A stretch of DNA of 64,000 nucleotides from Eustoma russellianum (lineage: Eukaryota > Streptophyta > Magnoliopsida > Gentianales > Gentianaceae): contig AP025069.1 in NCBI GenBank assembly GCA_036186865.1, positions 16,260,797-16,324,796 of the forward strand, read 5' to 3'. How positions within the stretch are numbered: position 1 is the first letter of the stretch; the number at the start of each line of letters is the position of its first letter. Position numbers and translations under genes: made by a program. The notes beneath the pieces are model-generated. The model was not told where the DNA came from, did not search any database, and saw only the letters and a program-made list of their open reading frames with translations. Positions 1 to 9,590 of this stretch are shown in pieces.

Positions 1-640
1 GTTAATTGCCTCTTTCCATAATGGAGCTTCTAGGTTGATATTGCCTTGGAAAAGTTCCTTGGCCCATTTTCTACCATATAGGTTAGAAATTCTGGTCCAA
101 ACGAAGTTGGTATTCTGGCACGCTTGCTTTGACGAAGCTCCTCATCCCCTTGAGGATTCGACTCAAGCATTCGCTTACCAATTCTTGTTTCTTCTTGATT
201 TTTGTCTTTCCTCGGAAAGACATCTTCGAAGAACACTGCATTTCTTGACTCCATGACAACGTTTTCATGTATGTCAGGAATATCTGATTTGTGCATCAAG
301 AACCGATATGTACTGCTGTTAGTCGCATATCCTATAAATATGCAGTCAACCGTTTTAGGCCCGATTTTAACTTGTCTTGGTTTAGGTGCAGCAACCTTTG
401 CCAGACACCCCCACACTTTCTAGTATTTGTAACAGGCTTGTGGCCTTTCCAAAGCTCGTATGGGGTTTCATTCATCTTCTTAGATGGAATTCTATTTAAA
501 ATGACTTTGCTGAGAGAATTGATTCCCCCCCCCCCACAAGTTCTGAGATAAACCTGAACTTATCAACATAGCATTCATCATCTCTTTTAGAGTACGGTTT
601 TTGAGTTCAGCAATACCATTCGATTGAGGTGAATATGATG
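1..640 (-). pseudogene. copia integrase C-terminal half and linker (C1)
   Basis: Pieces in different frames read as the end of a copia integrase. At about 600-640 is the segment with the third catalytic residue (SNGIAELKNRT, the E of the DDE triad). This is followed by NRIPSKKMNETPYELWKG, then an open stretch at 30-416 starting MWGCLAKV and containing KIGPKTVDCIFIGYA, a standard copia post-integrase block. A run of 11 C (525-535) replaces the usual codons after NLWG and shifts the frame. A stop (TAG) after KAIST near base 30 ends the open stretch before the RT linker. Identity is certain at family level; no function is expected. Confidence 0.85.
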
Positions 641-1330
641 CAGTCGTTTGATAATAATGCCATGTTCCGAACAGAATTCATTAATCGGTGTATCATATTC
701 GCCACCTCTATCACTACGAATCGCTTTAATTCGTTCGCTAAGTTGATTCTCAACTTCATTTTTATAGTCTTTGAAAGTATCAAGGGTCTCGTCTTTGCTA
801 CTTAGCAAATACACATAACAGTATCATGTGCAATCGTCGATAAAAGTTACGTAATACTTTTTACCACCTCTCGTTTGCACAAATTTTAAATCACACACAT
901 CGGTATGAATTAAATCCAAAGGTTCAGTGTTCCTTTCTATTGAAGGACATGACGCCTTTGCCATCTTCACTTTAACACATATTTGACATTTTTTATTATC
1001 AAAATTTAATTTGGACAACAAGTCAAGATTAACCATACGTTGTAATGACTTATAATTAACATGTTCCAAACAAAAATGCCATAAAAAAGAAGACTCAAGC
1101 ATGTGAGCCGAAGAGGAAGCATTATGATTAGCCTCTGCGTGCAAATCTCTTTTGGGTATAATAGTGATGACATTCAATTTAAATATCCTATTCAACAAGT
1201 ACCCCTTCCCCAAATACATGCCATTTTTTGAAAGAATAACTTTATTGGATTCTAACACTAGTCTAAAACCCTGCATGACTAGAAGAGATCCAGATACTAA
1301 ATTCTTTCGAATGTCAGGGATGTGCAGCAC
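587..1330 (-). pseudogene. copia GAG-pre-integrase and integrase core (C1)
   Basis: Residues 1-168 (824-1330) contain the zinc-binding GAG-pre-integrase domain: LWHFCLEHVN gives the two His and CQICVKVKMAKA the two Cys. FIDDC follows, carrying the first part of the integrase core. An in-frame TGA at 824-826, where the family usually has Arg (CGA), separates it from the next 75-residue stretch containing SDRGGEY, which holds the second catalytic Asp. The two stretches are in one frame, so a single C-to-T change on the sense strand explains the break. The real coding region has no start of its own; it is part of the polyprotein. Confidence 0.85.
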
Positions 1331-1344
1331 ATTCTGCAGAGTTA

Positions 1345-1600
1345 GATGATTCCCTGAGGTGAGCTTCAGAACAACTTTGCCTCGCCTCCGATCTTCGAAG
1401 AGGTCGAGTTCCCCATGTAAAGTTGTTCGTTGTTCCCGGGCTGGTACTCCATAGACATCTCTCTACTGGAGCAGACATGTCTAGTGGCGCCAGTATCAAG
1501 CCACCATTCGCGCATGTTCCCCACAGCGTTGCACTCTGAGACTACTGAACAGAGGTTCAGATCATCTATGGCATCGACTATGTTGGCCTTTGCCTTAGTC
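1345..1600 (-). pseudogene. copia aspartic protease region (C1)
   Basis: Between gag and GAG-pre-integrase, the minus strand reads LDTGATRHVCSSREMSME, the active-site D-T-G-A of copia proteases (codons at 1486-1497), followed by LYMGNS. The reading frame is the same as the neighbouring polyprotein. There is no initiation codon, as expected for a domain cut out of a polyprotein by its own activity. The overlapping 61-residue ORF in another frame (1314-1499) is a shadow. Confidence 0.75.
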
Positions 1601-2487
1601 TACTTCTTCTTGGGCTTTCTGCATTCATTGCTGACATGCCCCTGAATGCCACAGTTGTAACATTTCTCAGTGAACTTCTTGGTGATCTGTTTGCCTTTCT
1701 TGTTCGCCCTGAGTTGGCCTTTCTTTTTCTTGGCTTCTGCAACATAGGCCTTGACCTGACCAGAGCTTGATTGTAGCGTTCTCTCAGATCTGCGATTGTC
1801 TTCCTCAATGTGGAGTCGGACAATCAGACCTTCCAATTTCATCTCCTTTCTCTTGTGTTTGAGATAACTTCTGAATTCTCTCCATGAAAGAGGTAGCTTC
1901 TCAATCACTGCAGCCACGATGAAAGATTCACTGAGCAACATGCCCTCCTCTTCCATCTCGGTAACCAACGTCTGAAGTTCCTCAACTTGAGAAGCAACAG
2001 TGCGAGAATCAGACATTTTGAAATCCAAGAATATGCTGACAATAAATTTCTTAGTGCTGGCATCTTCCGTACGGTATTTCTTTTCCAAAGCGTGCCACAA
2101 AGACTTTGCAGTTTTGTACGTGCAGTACAAACCATACAAGGAGTTGTCCAAACAACTCAGAATATGGGCCAAACAAACATCATTGTTGAAGTTCCATGCT
2201 TCAACAGAAAGTTTGTTCTGCATATTCTGGGTTTGGTCTTCCAGCGGATCCACCACAGGTGGGTCCTCGGTCAGAAAGGTAGCCAACCCCATGGCAGTCA
2301 AGAAGAATAGCATCTTCTACTACCAACGCTTAAAGAAGCTCCTACTGAACTTCTCAGGTTTCTCCATTTAGGCCATTGCAGGACCCTGTGTAGGAGGAGA
2401 ATGTCTCGGCGCCCCAGCATTTGGTGCCATTCGGGCAGAACTGTGTACATCTGAGCCTTGAACCGAGCTAGAGCTTGCGTTCTCCAT
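1600..2487 (-). pseudogene. copia gag / nucleocapsid (C1)
   Basis: The start is chosen at 2487 (MENASSSSVQGS) because element C3 has the homologous start MENASLSSVRGA at 60283. A TAA at 2368-2370 stands where C3 has CAA (Gln), and two adjacent TAG codons lie at 2318-2323. From 2313 the frame is open for 237 residues: a UBN2-type gag domain (SVEAWNFNNDVCLAHILSCL, then LWHALEKKYRTED) and a C-terminal basic stretch with one CCHC zinc knuckle, CYNCGIQGHVSNEC. The gag would package element RNA. The nonsense codons fit C-to-T decay of methylated cytosines on the sense strand. Confidence 0.88.
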
Positions 2488-2538
2488 CAGGTTTCTCTAA
2501 GATCAGAAACAAACAAGAATCAGTACAGAATCAAAACG

Positions 2539-2554
2539 AATACGTCTTAAGAAT
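2539..2554 (-). promoter_or_regulatory. putative primer-binding region of C1, not tRNA-like
   Basis: Just inside the LTR edge, the minus strand reads CTTAAGACGTATT after a 3-nt spacer. A tRNA-primed element would start with TGG, the complement of the tRNA CCA end. Instead this 13-mer is the exact reverse complement of 3042-3054, read in element sense, inside the same LTR. C3 shows the same arrangement. See findings. Confidence 0.45.
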
Positions 2555-3575
2555 TGTTGTGAATGAGTCACGTCAGATTGACTTCTGTACAATTAGCTCT
2601 TGGAATAAAGCAGTGGCTGACCTGCCGAGCTCAGGGTAGGCTGGATAGATCTGCTAAGTCAAGACAGTTTAGATACCATAAATGAGTGTGCATTCTGAAC
2701 AGTCAGCCGACCTACCGACCTGAACTGAACAACACTTCAGAACATTGGTTCTGTGTTATTTTCCCTCCAGCCGAGCTAAACTCAAGTCAGAATGATCAGA
2801 CAGATCAGATCAGTCCATTCAGCGCAATTGTATTTGCGTTCTAGGCTGATCACCGATCTGCCGACCTTGGCACTTCAGCACAACTACGAAAGTTGAGCTT
2901 TCAACCGCTTCAGCCGAGCAGAGCTCATCACGGCAGAGCTGCAGAACAACAAATGTCCTCATCCAAATAGCAGAGCTCAGCTTGGCAATAACCTCAACAG
3001 CTCCGCTGAGCAGAGATCTAAGGTGAGTCCAGAACTCTGTCCTTAAGACGTATTGCTTCGGTATACTGTGTCCAACCGGATGGAACGATCGTCTCCCAAG
3101 ATACAACGGAAGTCAGTTCAGATGAGCGGCACTGCAGCGTATGAACTCTACGAACCTGTAAGATGCCCTAGATTTCTCGGACTTGATGCAAAATATAGAA
3201 AGAGAAGAGAGGAGAAGAGCACGTGTATGCAGCAAAGGAGAGGAGAATATTGGATTCTGAGTGAGTGTGACCAGAGAGGTCAACTTAGCTACTATTTATA
3301 GAGAAAAATTTGATTAGGGTGGTTAATTGACAGTTTACCCACAGCCGTCGGATCAGATTGCTACCGTTAGCTCAGATAATAGACAACCGCTTTACAAATT
3401 TGAATAACTGGTTTTCAAAGTTAAATTACGGTTACATAACTGATTTTCCAAATTCGAATTACGGTTAAGTAACCGATTCTCAAATTTGAATTACGGTTAG
3501 GAAACCGACTTTCAAATTATTTTATCCCTACTTTGAGCATTAACTTCTCATTCACCCATTTCAATTTCTCCTACA
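2555..3575 (-). repeat. 5' LTR of copia C1
   Basis: The LTR starts TGTTG and ends CTACA on the plus strand (1,021 bp). It is homologous along most of its length to the 1,220-bp LTR at 39129-40348, with repeated short words such as CTGCCGAGCTCAG. A TATA box on the minus strand, TATAAATA at 3293-3300, would place transcription start near 3265. The right end is set by matching the last 20 bases to C3, where the end is TTTCCTCCAACA. A deletion near the right end makes it shorter than C3. Confidence 0.75.
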
Positions 3576-3862
3576 CGTTCATCATTATTCCAATCCATAA
3601 TCAATTCAACCCGTAAGTATACGTACAATTGCATTATACGAAATATAAATAACATTACATCCAATGCATAACCATACAATCACATAACTTGAGCATTATA
3701 CATACCATTCTTCTGCAATTCCTTCACGCTAAAATAGTATGTATAAGTACTTAGAGTTTAGTAAGGAAATTACGTCTAATAAAAACTTTAATCATCACAC
3801 ATCATAATCACATGAACAAGTAATCACGCTAATTGTCTCCTTCGATTCTAGATCTTAATGCG
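3576..3862. other. AT-rich spacer, nothing recognised
   Basis: Low-complexity AT-rich sequence with no coding potential and no motif I can assign. It lies between the C1 LTR and the microsatellite. Confidence 0.6.
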
Positions 3863-4075
3863 TACATATATACACACACATATGCATACACATATACACA
3901 TATGCACACACATATTTATATTATATATGTGTACTTACATATATTATATATGTATGTATGTATATACACGCACATATATATATCTGTATGCATATGTATG
4001 TATCTGTATATGTAAGTATCTATACATATGCATATACATACATATATGTATATGCATATATGAATACATATATGA

Positions 4076-4111
<36 letters not shown>

Positions 4112-4218
4112 GTATGTATGTATGTATACACACACATATGTATGTATGTGTATTATGTATACTCAAACAAAGACAATATACATATGTATAAATATATATA
4201 TGTGTGTGTATGTATGTA
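3863..4218. repeat. complex (TA)/(CA)/(TATG) microsatellite
   Basis: About 355 bp of alternating purine-pyrimidine sequence made of TATA, CACA, TATG and GTAT units. All six frames are open for long distances only because the repeat contains few stops; the predicted His/Tyr/Ile-rich peptides are artefacts. Confidence 0.95.
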
Positions 4219-4497
4219 AGATGTTGCTGGTGCATTAGATTTCATGCGTTCGTAAGTGATAGTTTTGTGAGCTGCATTACTGATTCTGCCGGGTCAGACT
4301 CTATATTTATTTATCGCAAAAACACCAAAAATAGGCTTACTTTCACGTCCGTATGGGATACAAGAAACAGAATATGCCAAGCAGATATGCTACTGAAAAT
4401 TTGTTGGAAAATTACTGATGTGATGCTTCGGATCTAAAGCAAACAGTGGTCAAATATCACTTCAATAGTATGTTGGTATTTTTCCACAATGGATAAG
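4219..4497. other. spacer, nothing recognised
   Basis: Unique-looking sequence without a supported gene between the microsatellite and the duplicated block. Confidence 0.5.
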
Positions 4498-4966
4498 AAG
4501 CTTTGACACGAGTCCAAAATATAATTGCAGATTTCCTCTTATTCTTCAGGAACATGACTTGTGGCCTATTTTTAATTATGCGTATTTTAATTGTTCATCA
4601 AAGATAATCAAGCTTTAATAAATCTAAATATGTGTAATATCCATACCACGTCAAAAAAAAATAGAAAAATACATATAAAATATAAATCTGGATATATAGC
4701 ATTAAGTTGATAAACTTAGATTAATCATTTTGGAAATAGTTCAAACGAAGCCTAAGAAGTTGTCATTATTTCTAACAAAACTACATTAACGTCTATTTAA
4801 TGTATGTGTTCCTCTAGAAACCCATTAAATAGGTACATAATATACAAACACATTTTATAAAATCACATAATACTAACTCAAAGTGTTAATATAATATCCT
4901 TTCTGTCTACTCACTGTCTCTACTCAGGATCAACCACACAGTTTTAATTTTAGGAGGGGGGGGGGC
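4498..4966. repeat. left copy of a ~470-bp block repeated across an assembly gap
   Basis: Begins AAGCTTTGACACG and ends in a G10 run plus C. By eye it is identical to 4977-5447 apart from the length of the terminal G run (10 versus 12). Together with the ten Ns between them, this looks like overlapping contig ends that were not merged. Confidence 0.85.
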
Positions 4967-4976
4967 NNNNNNNNNN
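4967..4976. other. assembly gap (10 N)
   Basis: Ten unknown bases, following a G10 homopolymer and preceding a second copy of the sequence to the left. The true length is unknown and may be negative (an overlap). Confidence 0.99.
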
Positions 4977-5447
4977 AAGCTTTGACACGAGTCCAAAATA
5001 TAATTGCAGATTTCCTCTTATTCTTCAGGAACATGACTTGTGGCCTATTTTTAATTATGCGTATTTTAATTGTTCATCAAAGATAATCAAGCTTTAATAA
5101 ATCTAAATATGTGTAATATCCATACCACGTCAAAAAAAAATAGAAAAATACATATAAAATATAAATCTGGATATATAGCATTAAGTTGATAAACTTAGAT
5201 TAATCATTTTGGAAATAGTTCAAACGAAGCCTAAGAAGTTGTCATTATTTCTAACAAAACTACATTAACGTCTATTTAATGTATGTGTTCCTCTAGAAAC
5301 CCATTAAATAGGTACATAATATACAAACACATTTTATAAAATCACATAATACTAACTCAAAGTGTTAATATAATATCCTTTCTGTCTACTCACTGTCTCT
5401 ACTCAGGATCAACCACACAGTTTTAATTTTAGGAGGGGGGGGGGGGC
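4977..5447. repeat. right copy of the ~470-bp block
   Basis: Same sequence as 4498-4966, ending in a G12 run plus C before unique sequence resumes with GATTAAAG. No coding potential. Confidence 0.85.
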
Positions 5448-6089
5448 GATTAAAGTATTTGGAGAGAGTGAATATCACAGAGACAGCATAAGAAATGTAG
5501 GAGATTATCATTTATTAAACTTTAAGTTCGTTACTTATCGTTTCTTATCAGCATTTATATGTATGACACGGCTGAAATGCTGCGGCATGTCATCCACAAT
5601 CGGTCATGAAACATGTCCAATGCACCACCGGATTTATATTTCAATAAAAAAAATATATAAAAGATGTTTTTGAGGGGGGGGGGGGGGGGGGGGGGGGAAT
5701 GAAATCCTTGTCTAAAATGGTCAATTTCTAGGCCATTATAGCATAAAGAATTACATGACTTATTAATTTAAAAGCTGACTGAGAAAGAAGTTCCCTATAA
5801 AAATGGCCCAGCACAATTTTGCCCTTTCACTTAGAATTAAGTGGAAAAGAAATGTGCCCCTCCAACTTGTAGCAACGACTAGTGTATGCAAAATGAGTAA
5901 ATCAATCAGTAAATTCTATTAGTTCCTCACCAATTAATACAAAACATAACAATATGACAGACCTTCTGCTTTGCACGTACATAACTTCTATATGTCTATT
6001 ATTTTTAATGTTATTGGTTAAACATAATAACATAGCAAACCCATGCTTGCACGTTTACTACTGTCATGTCTATTACGCTTAATGTTATT
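5448..6089. other. AT-rich spacer with a G24 run
   Basis: No gene or element recognised. It contains a run of 24 G at 5674-5697, preceded by TTTTTGA. The run may be a real G-tract or an assembly or sequencing artefact, given the poly-G problem at the nearby gap. Confidence 0.5.
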
Positions 6090-6239
6090 GATTAATAAAT
6101 TCCAAGTAATTACTCATTGACCGCCATAAATCATGTCCCATCAAAATCCCTCACCACCTGAGATGATTAATAAATTCCAAGTAATTACTCATTGACCGCC
6201 ATAAATCATGTCCCATCAAAATCCCTCACCACCTGAGCT
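6090..6239. repeat. 75-bp tandem duplication
   Basis: Two consecutive 75-bp copies (6090-6164 and 6165-6239), each starting GATTAATAAATTCC and ending CACCTGAG(A/C)T, with one mismatch seen. Recent local duplication next to the G1 insertion site. Confidence 0.92.
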
Positions 6240-6281
6240 GCATCTGAGAAAGATCTCAATTCAAACAATCCATGCCCTTTA

Positions 6282-8624
6282 TGTAGCGCCCCGCTTCCGA
6301 GCCCTAGCCTCGGGAACAGTGCACCCGTTGTATCTCGCTAAGGAGAATACAATGCGTCGAATCAATCTCTTACATGCCAGAAATGATGTAGAAATTTTTT
6401 TTCTCGCGGAAACGTAAATCATAACTTAAATTAAACTCAAATGATCGTCATTACATTACTGCATAAAAATTATGATAATAAAAGTACTAAGAAGTCTGTG
6501 AAAAATCCTCAAACGGTAAATAAGAAACAATCAGTTGTAGTGTCCCCTCATATCCTAGATGCAACTCTCAACCAGCCCACTCAGCTATGTCCGTCCCGTC
6601 CTCAAAAAAGATGTGCTCGTAGTCCTCATCCAGCTCATCTGGGAAGTAGGTGAGTGACAGAAAATCACCCAGTAGATGTCTGCCTCAAACCAATACAAAA
6701 CGTGCATACCGAAATGATATAACCACATAGCACATAAATATGATATAACATGCATAAGATAAAGTAAATGCGGTAAGTAAAGCACTCCACATAAAAATGC
6801 GCAACTACGTGATGCATGCTCCATCCACGTGTCACACGTACCAAAAATCATGTCTCGCAATATGCCCTTAGACCTATATCCAATGCATGATCCCGGGATT
6901 GACTGGATGCCTGTAGCCCGTACACTACAATCCACCCTGACCGATGCTCGTGGCCCGTACACCACGATCCACCATAACCGATGTCCATGGCTCGTACATC
7001 ATGATCCACCATGATTGAGTACCCATGGCCCATCACCATGATCCACTCCACTCGAGCGTCTGAGACCCGTACTTCTCAATCGACTCCAAATACAATGCAC
7101 GTGCCATGAATGCAACAACAAAGTCGCCTAGGGCCCGTACGCCCATCCTCACCATCTCCAGCACTTAATATTTGGTTTTATAAATTTTACGAATATTGAA
7201 AAGTTGTTATTTAGCATCACCATTATTTTTACTTAACTTGTATTAATCTTCTAGAATTTTCTACTAATTTTTCCTAATTTTCCCTCATTTAATTCTATTT
7301 ATTACTAATATTTTTAATTACTTATATTTACCAAAATTTAGAAATTAAGTGGAAATAATTTAATTTTAACTTTTTATATTTTTTAGAATTTATTTAGAAT
7401 TTTCTGATAATTAAATATATTTTTCTAGAATTTTAATCTAATTTTAATTAATTATTTATTATTTATTCATTTCAGAAATTAATTTTCGATTTTTTTTATT
7501 TTCGGTTTGGGCTGGCCTGCTACACTGGTCCGGTCCGCTAGCCATCTGGCCCAGTCCGGTAGCCAGGTCCGGTCCATCCTCCTTTTTTTTAAAATAAACA
7601 ATTTTCGGTCTGGCCCGAGTGGGACAGACCAGTCCGCCTGAGAACCGGGTCAGCTGGGTCAACCGGCCGGCCCGCTAACCTGGAATTTCTATTTTTTTCT
7701 TTTTTAATTAAATTTTATTTCCTTCTAACCTCCATAAAATCTTCGTTTTAACTCCGATTGATCTCAAACCAGTTGCATTGGACTCGTTATAACAAGACGC
7801 ATCTTTTGAAAGTGGACACGTCTGTGCGTGTCCGGACGCGTCGTCAGGGGCTGTGCGTGGGCCCCACGCGCCACCCCCTGAAACGCGCACATCAGACATG
7901 TTTTGTTGACTTGCAACCCAATCCCAACCTATTTCGAGCTAGATGAACCTATTCTAAAGTCAAAACGCAATGTTAAACAACTCCAAGTATGAAAATTTAT
8001 AATCTTTTGGATTAATTTGAGGGTATTTTTAATCTAATCCAATCCTACCACCAAATTCATACACATACACGCACGTATCAACCATAAACAAATCATCTCA
8101 TGCTTTGCCATATAAAACATATGCAAAATTAATATCTTAAACAAATAAAAACAACGAATCACATAAATATACCACCAAAGCATGCATGAAATATTCCCGT
8201 TTAAGGGGGAAGAGGCACCTACCTCGATTAATGCTAAATACGAATAGAATGTATGAATCTTCGGTTGGATTAGACACCATTTTGCTAGCCCTCCTTCTCT
8301 TTCTTTTTTCTTCCTTTCCTTTTCCCTCTTCTTGGTCTTGCTCATGTTCTCCTTTTTTTTTCTTTTATAGCCGACGGTTTTGGGTAGGGGAGAGGGAAGG
8401 GGGAATCGTTTATGATGAGGGTGGGAGAATAGAATTTGGTAGGGGAGTGATTTGGGGTTTGAGATTTGATTTTTGATTAATTTGTAATTTAAAAGGAAAT
8501 TCAATCTCTAGCCAAAAATCATCTCTAACTAAAAATTATCCTCATCCCCCCCTTTTTCACGGCACACACTTTTACATTAATATATATTTGATTTTTTATC
8601 CATTTTTATTTGTTTATTCAATTA

Positions 8625-8681
<57 letters not shown>

Positions 8682-8776
8682 TATCATTATTATCATTATT
8701 ATTATTATTATTATCATTATTATCATTATTATTATTATTATTATTATTTTTTTTAAAAAAAAATCAGTATATAACA
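6282..8776 (-). repeat. 3' LTR of G1
   Basis: 2,495 bp. It contains a (TTA/TCA)n microsatellite of about 120 bp near 8628-8748, which accounts for most of its length excess over the 5' LTR. ORFs inside (for example 6585-6965 and the Leu-rich 8588-8914) come from LTR or microsatellite sequence and are not genes. Confidence 0.92.
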
Positions 8777-8782
8777 TCCTAC

Positions 8783-8801
8783 CCTCCTTACAAAAAGTTT
8801 C
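8783..8801 (-). promoter_or_regulatory. polypurine tract of G1
   Basis: The minus strand reads AAACTTTTTGTAAGGAGGG just before the LTR. The same purine-rich block precedes the 3' LTRs of G2 (about 20834) and G3 (about 46125), showing that these gypsy elements belong to related lineages. Confidence 0.7.
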
Positions 8802-8822
8802 GTCCTCGAAACTTGACGTATT

Positions 8823-9590
8823 TTAATCGAAGAGGTGTGTATATCTCTCTCGCATATGTTCCTCGAGCTCCCAAGTCGCTTCGCGCTCCGTATTATTGGT
8901 CCACTGAACTTTGACGTAAGGGATGACTTGGTGTCTCAATACCTGGTCCTTGAGATCAACGATCCTGATAGGAGTCTCTTCATATGTCGGGCCCGGTCGA
9001 ATCCTCAACGGTGGCGCATCTAAAACATGGTCTGGGTCCGGTACATATCTCTTCAACTGAAAAACATGAAATACGCTGTGCACCTGAGCCAAGACAGGGG
9101 TAATGCTAATCGGTAGGCCAAGGTACCGACCCTTTCGAATACCTCATATGGACCAATGTAGTGAGGCCTCAGCTTACCCTTCAAACCAAATCGTGTAACC
9201 CCCTTCATAGACGACACTCTCAAGTAAACCTTCTCGTCCACAGCGAACTCTAAAGGACGCCTCTTGAATCTACCCAACTCTTGCTTCTATCTTGCGCAAC
9301 CTTGAGCCTATCTCGTATCAACTTCACTTTTTCTCTAGTATGTTCGACCAACTCAGGACCGGTAATAGTATGAACAGGGGGCCTGCACATACGTCCATAG
9401 AGCGCCTAAAGGGTGCCATGCCGATGGCACTATGGTGGCTATTGTTGTAGGAGAACTCAATTAGCTTGATTATACCATCCCATTTCCCTCTGAGGTCCGG
9501 TGCGCACGCCCTCAACATGTCCTCAAGAGTCTGAATCGTCCTCTCTAACTGCCTATCGGGTTGGGGATGAATTGCAGTGCTCGAACGTAG
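8823..9590 (-). pseudogene. gypsy integrase C-terminus and chromodomain (G1)
   Basis: Three open pieces in different frames make up the end of pol. 9324-9518 holds LIEFSYNNSHHSAIGMAPF of the integrase core end. 9053-9277 holds KRRPLEFAVDEKVYLRVS and KGKLRPHYIGPYEV, the post-integrase block. 8823-9092 holds VFHVFQLKRYVPDPDH, then a chromodomain-like VKVQWTNNTEREATWELEE. The aromatic and acidic residues of the chromodomain are present. Just upstream, SERTIQTLEDML-like sequence follows the integrase E motif before similarity stops near 9585. At least two frameshifts make it non-functional. Confidence 0.88.

Larger units (their letters stand above)
1..3575 (-). mobile_element. Ty1/copia retrotransposon C1, 5' part (truncated by window edge)
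   Basis: Read on the minus strand the order is LTR (2555-3575), putative primer-binding region, gag, aspartic protease, GAG-pre-integrase, integrase, with the window ending in the integrase-RT linker. The order PR-IN before RT is diagnostic of Ty1/copia. The 3' half and 3' LTR lie beyond base 1. The frame is broken by nonsense codons and shifts, so this copy is dead. Its LTR and gag start are homologous to element C3 (39129-60985), so two members of one family are present in the window. Confidence 0.9.

Noticed and set aside
3833..4238. Overlapping ORFs on both strands rich in His, Tyr, Ile and Thr
   Set aside because: They are translations of the TA/CA/TATG microsatellite, which lacks stops in several frames.
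8588..8914. 108-residue Leu/Ser-rich ORF resembling a membrane protein
   Set aside because: Produced by the (TTA)/(TCA) array inside the G1 3' LTR.
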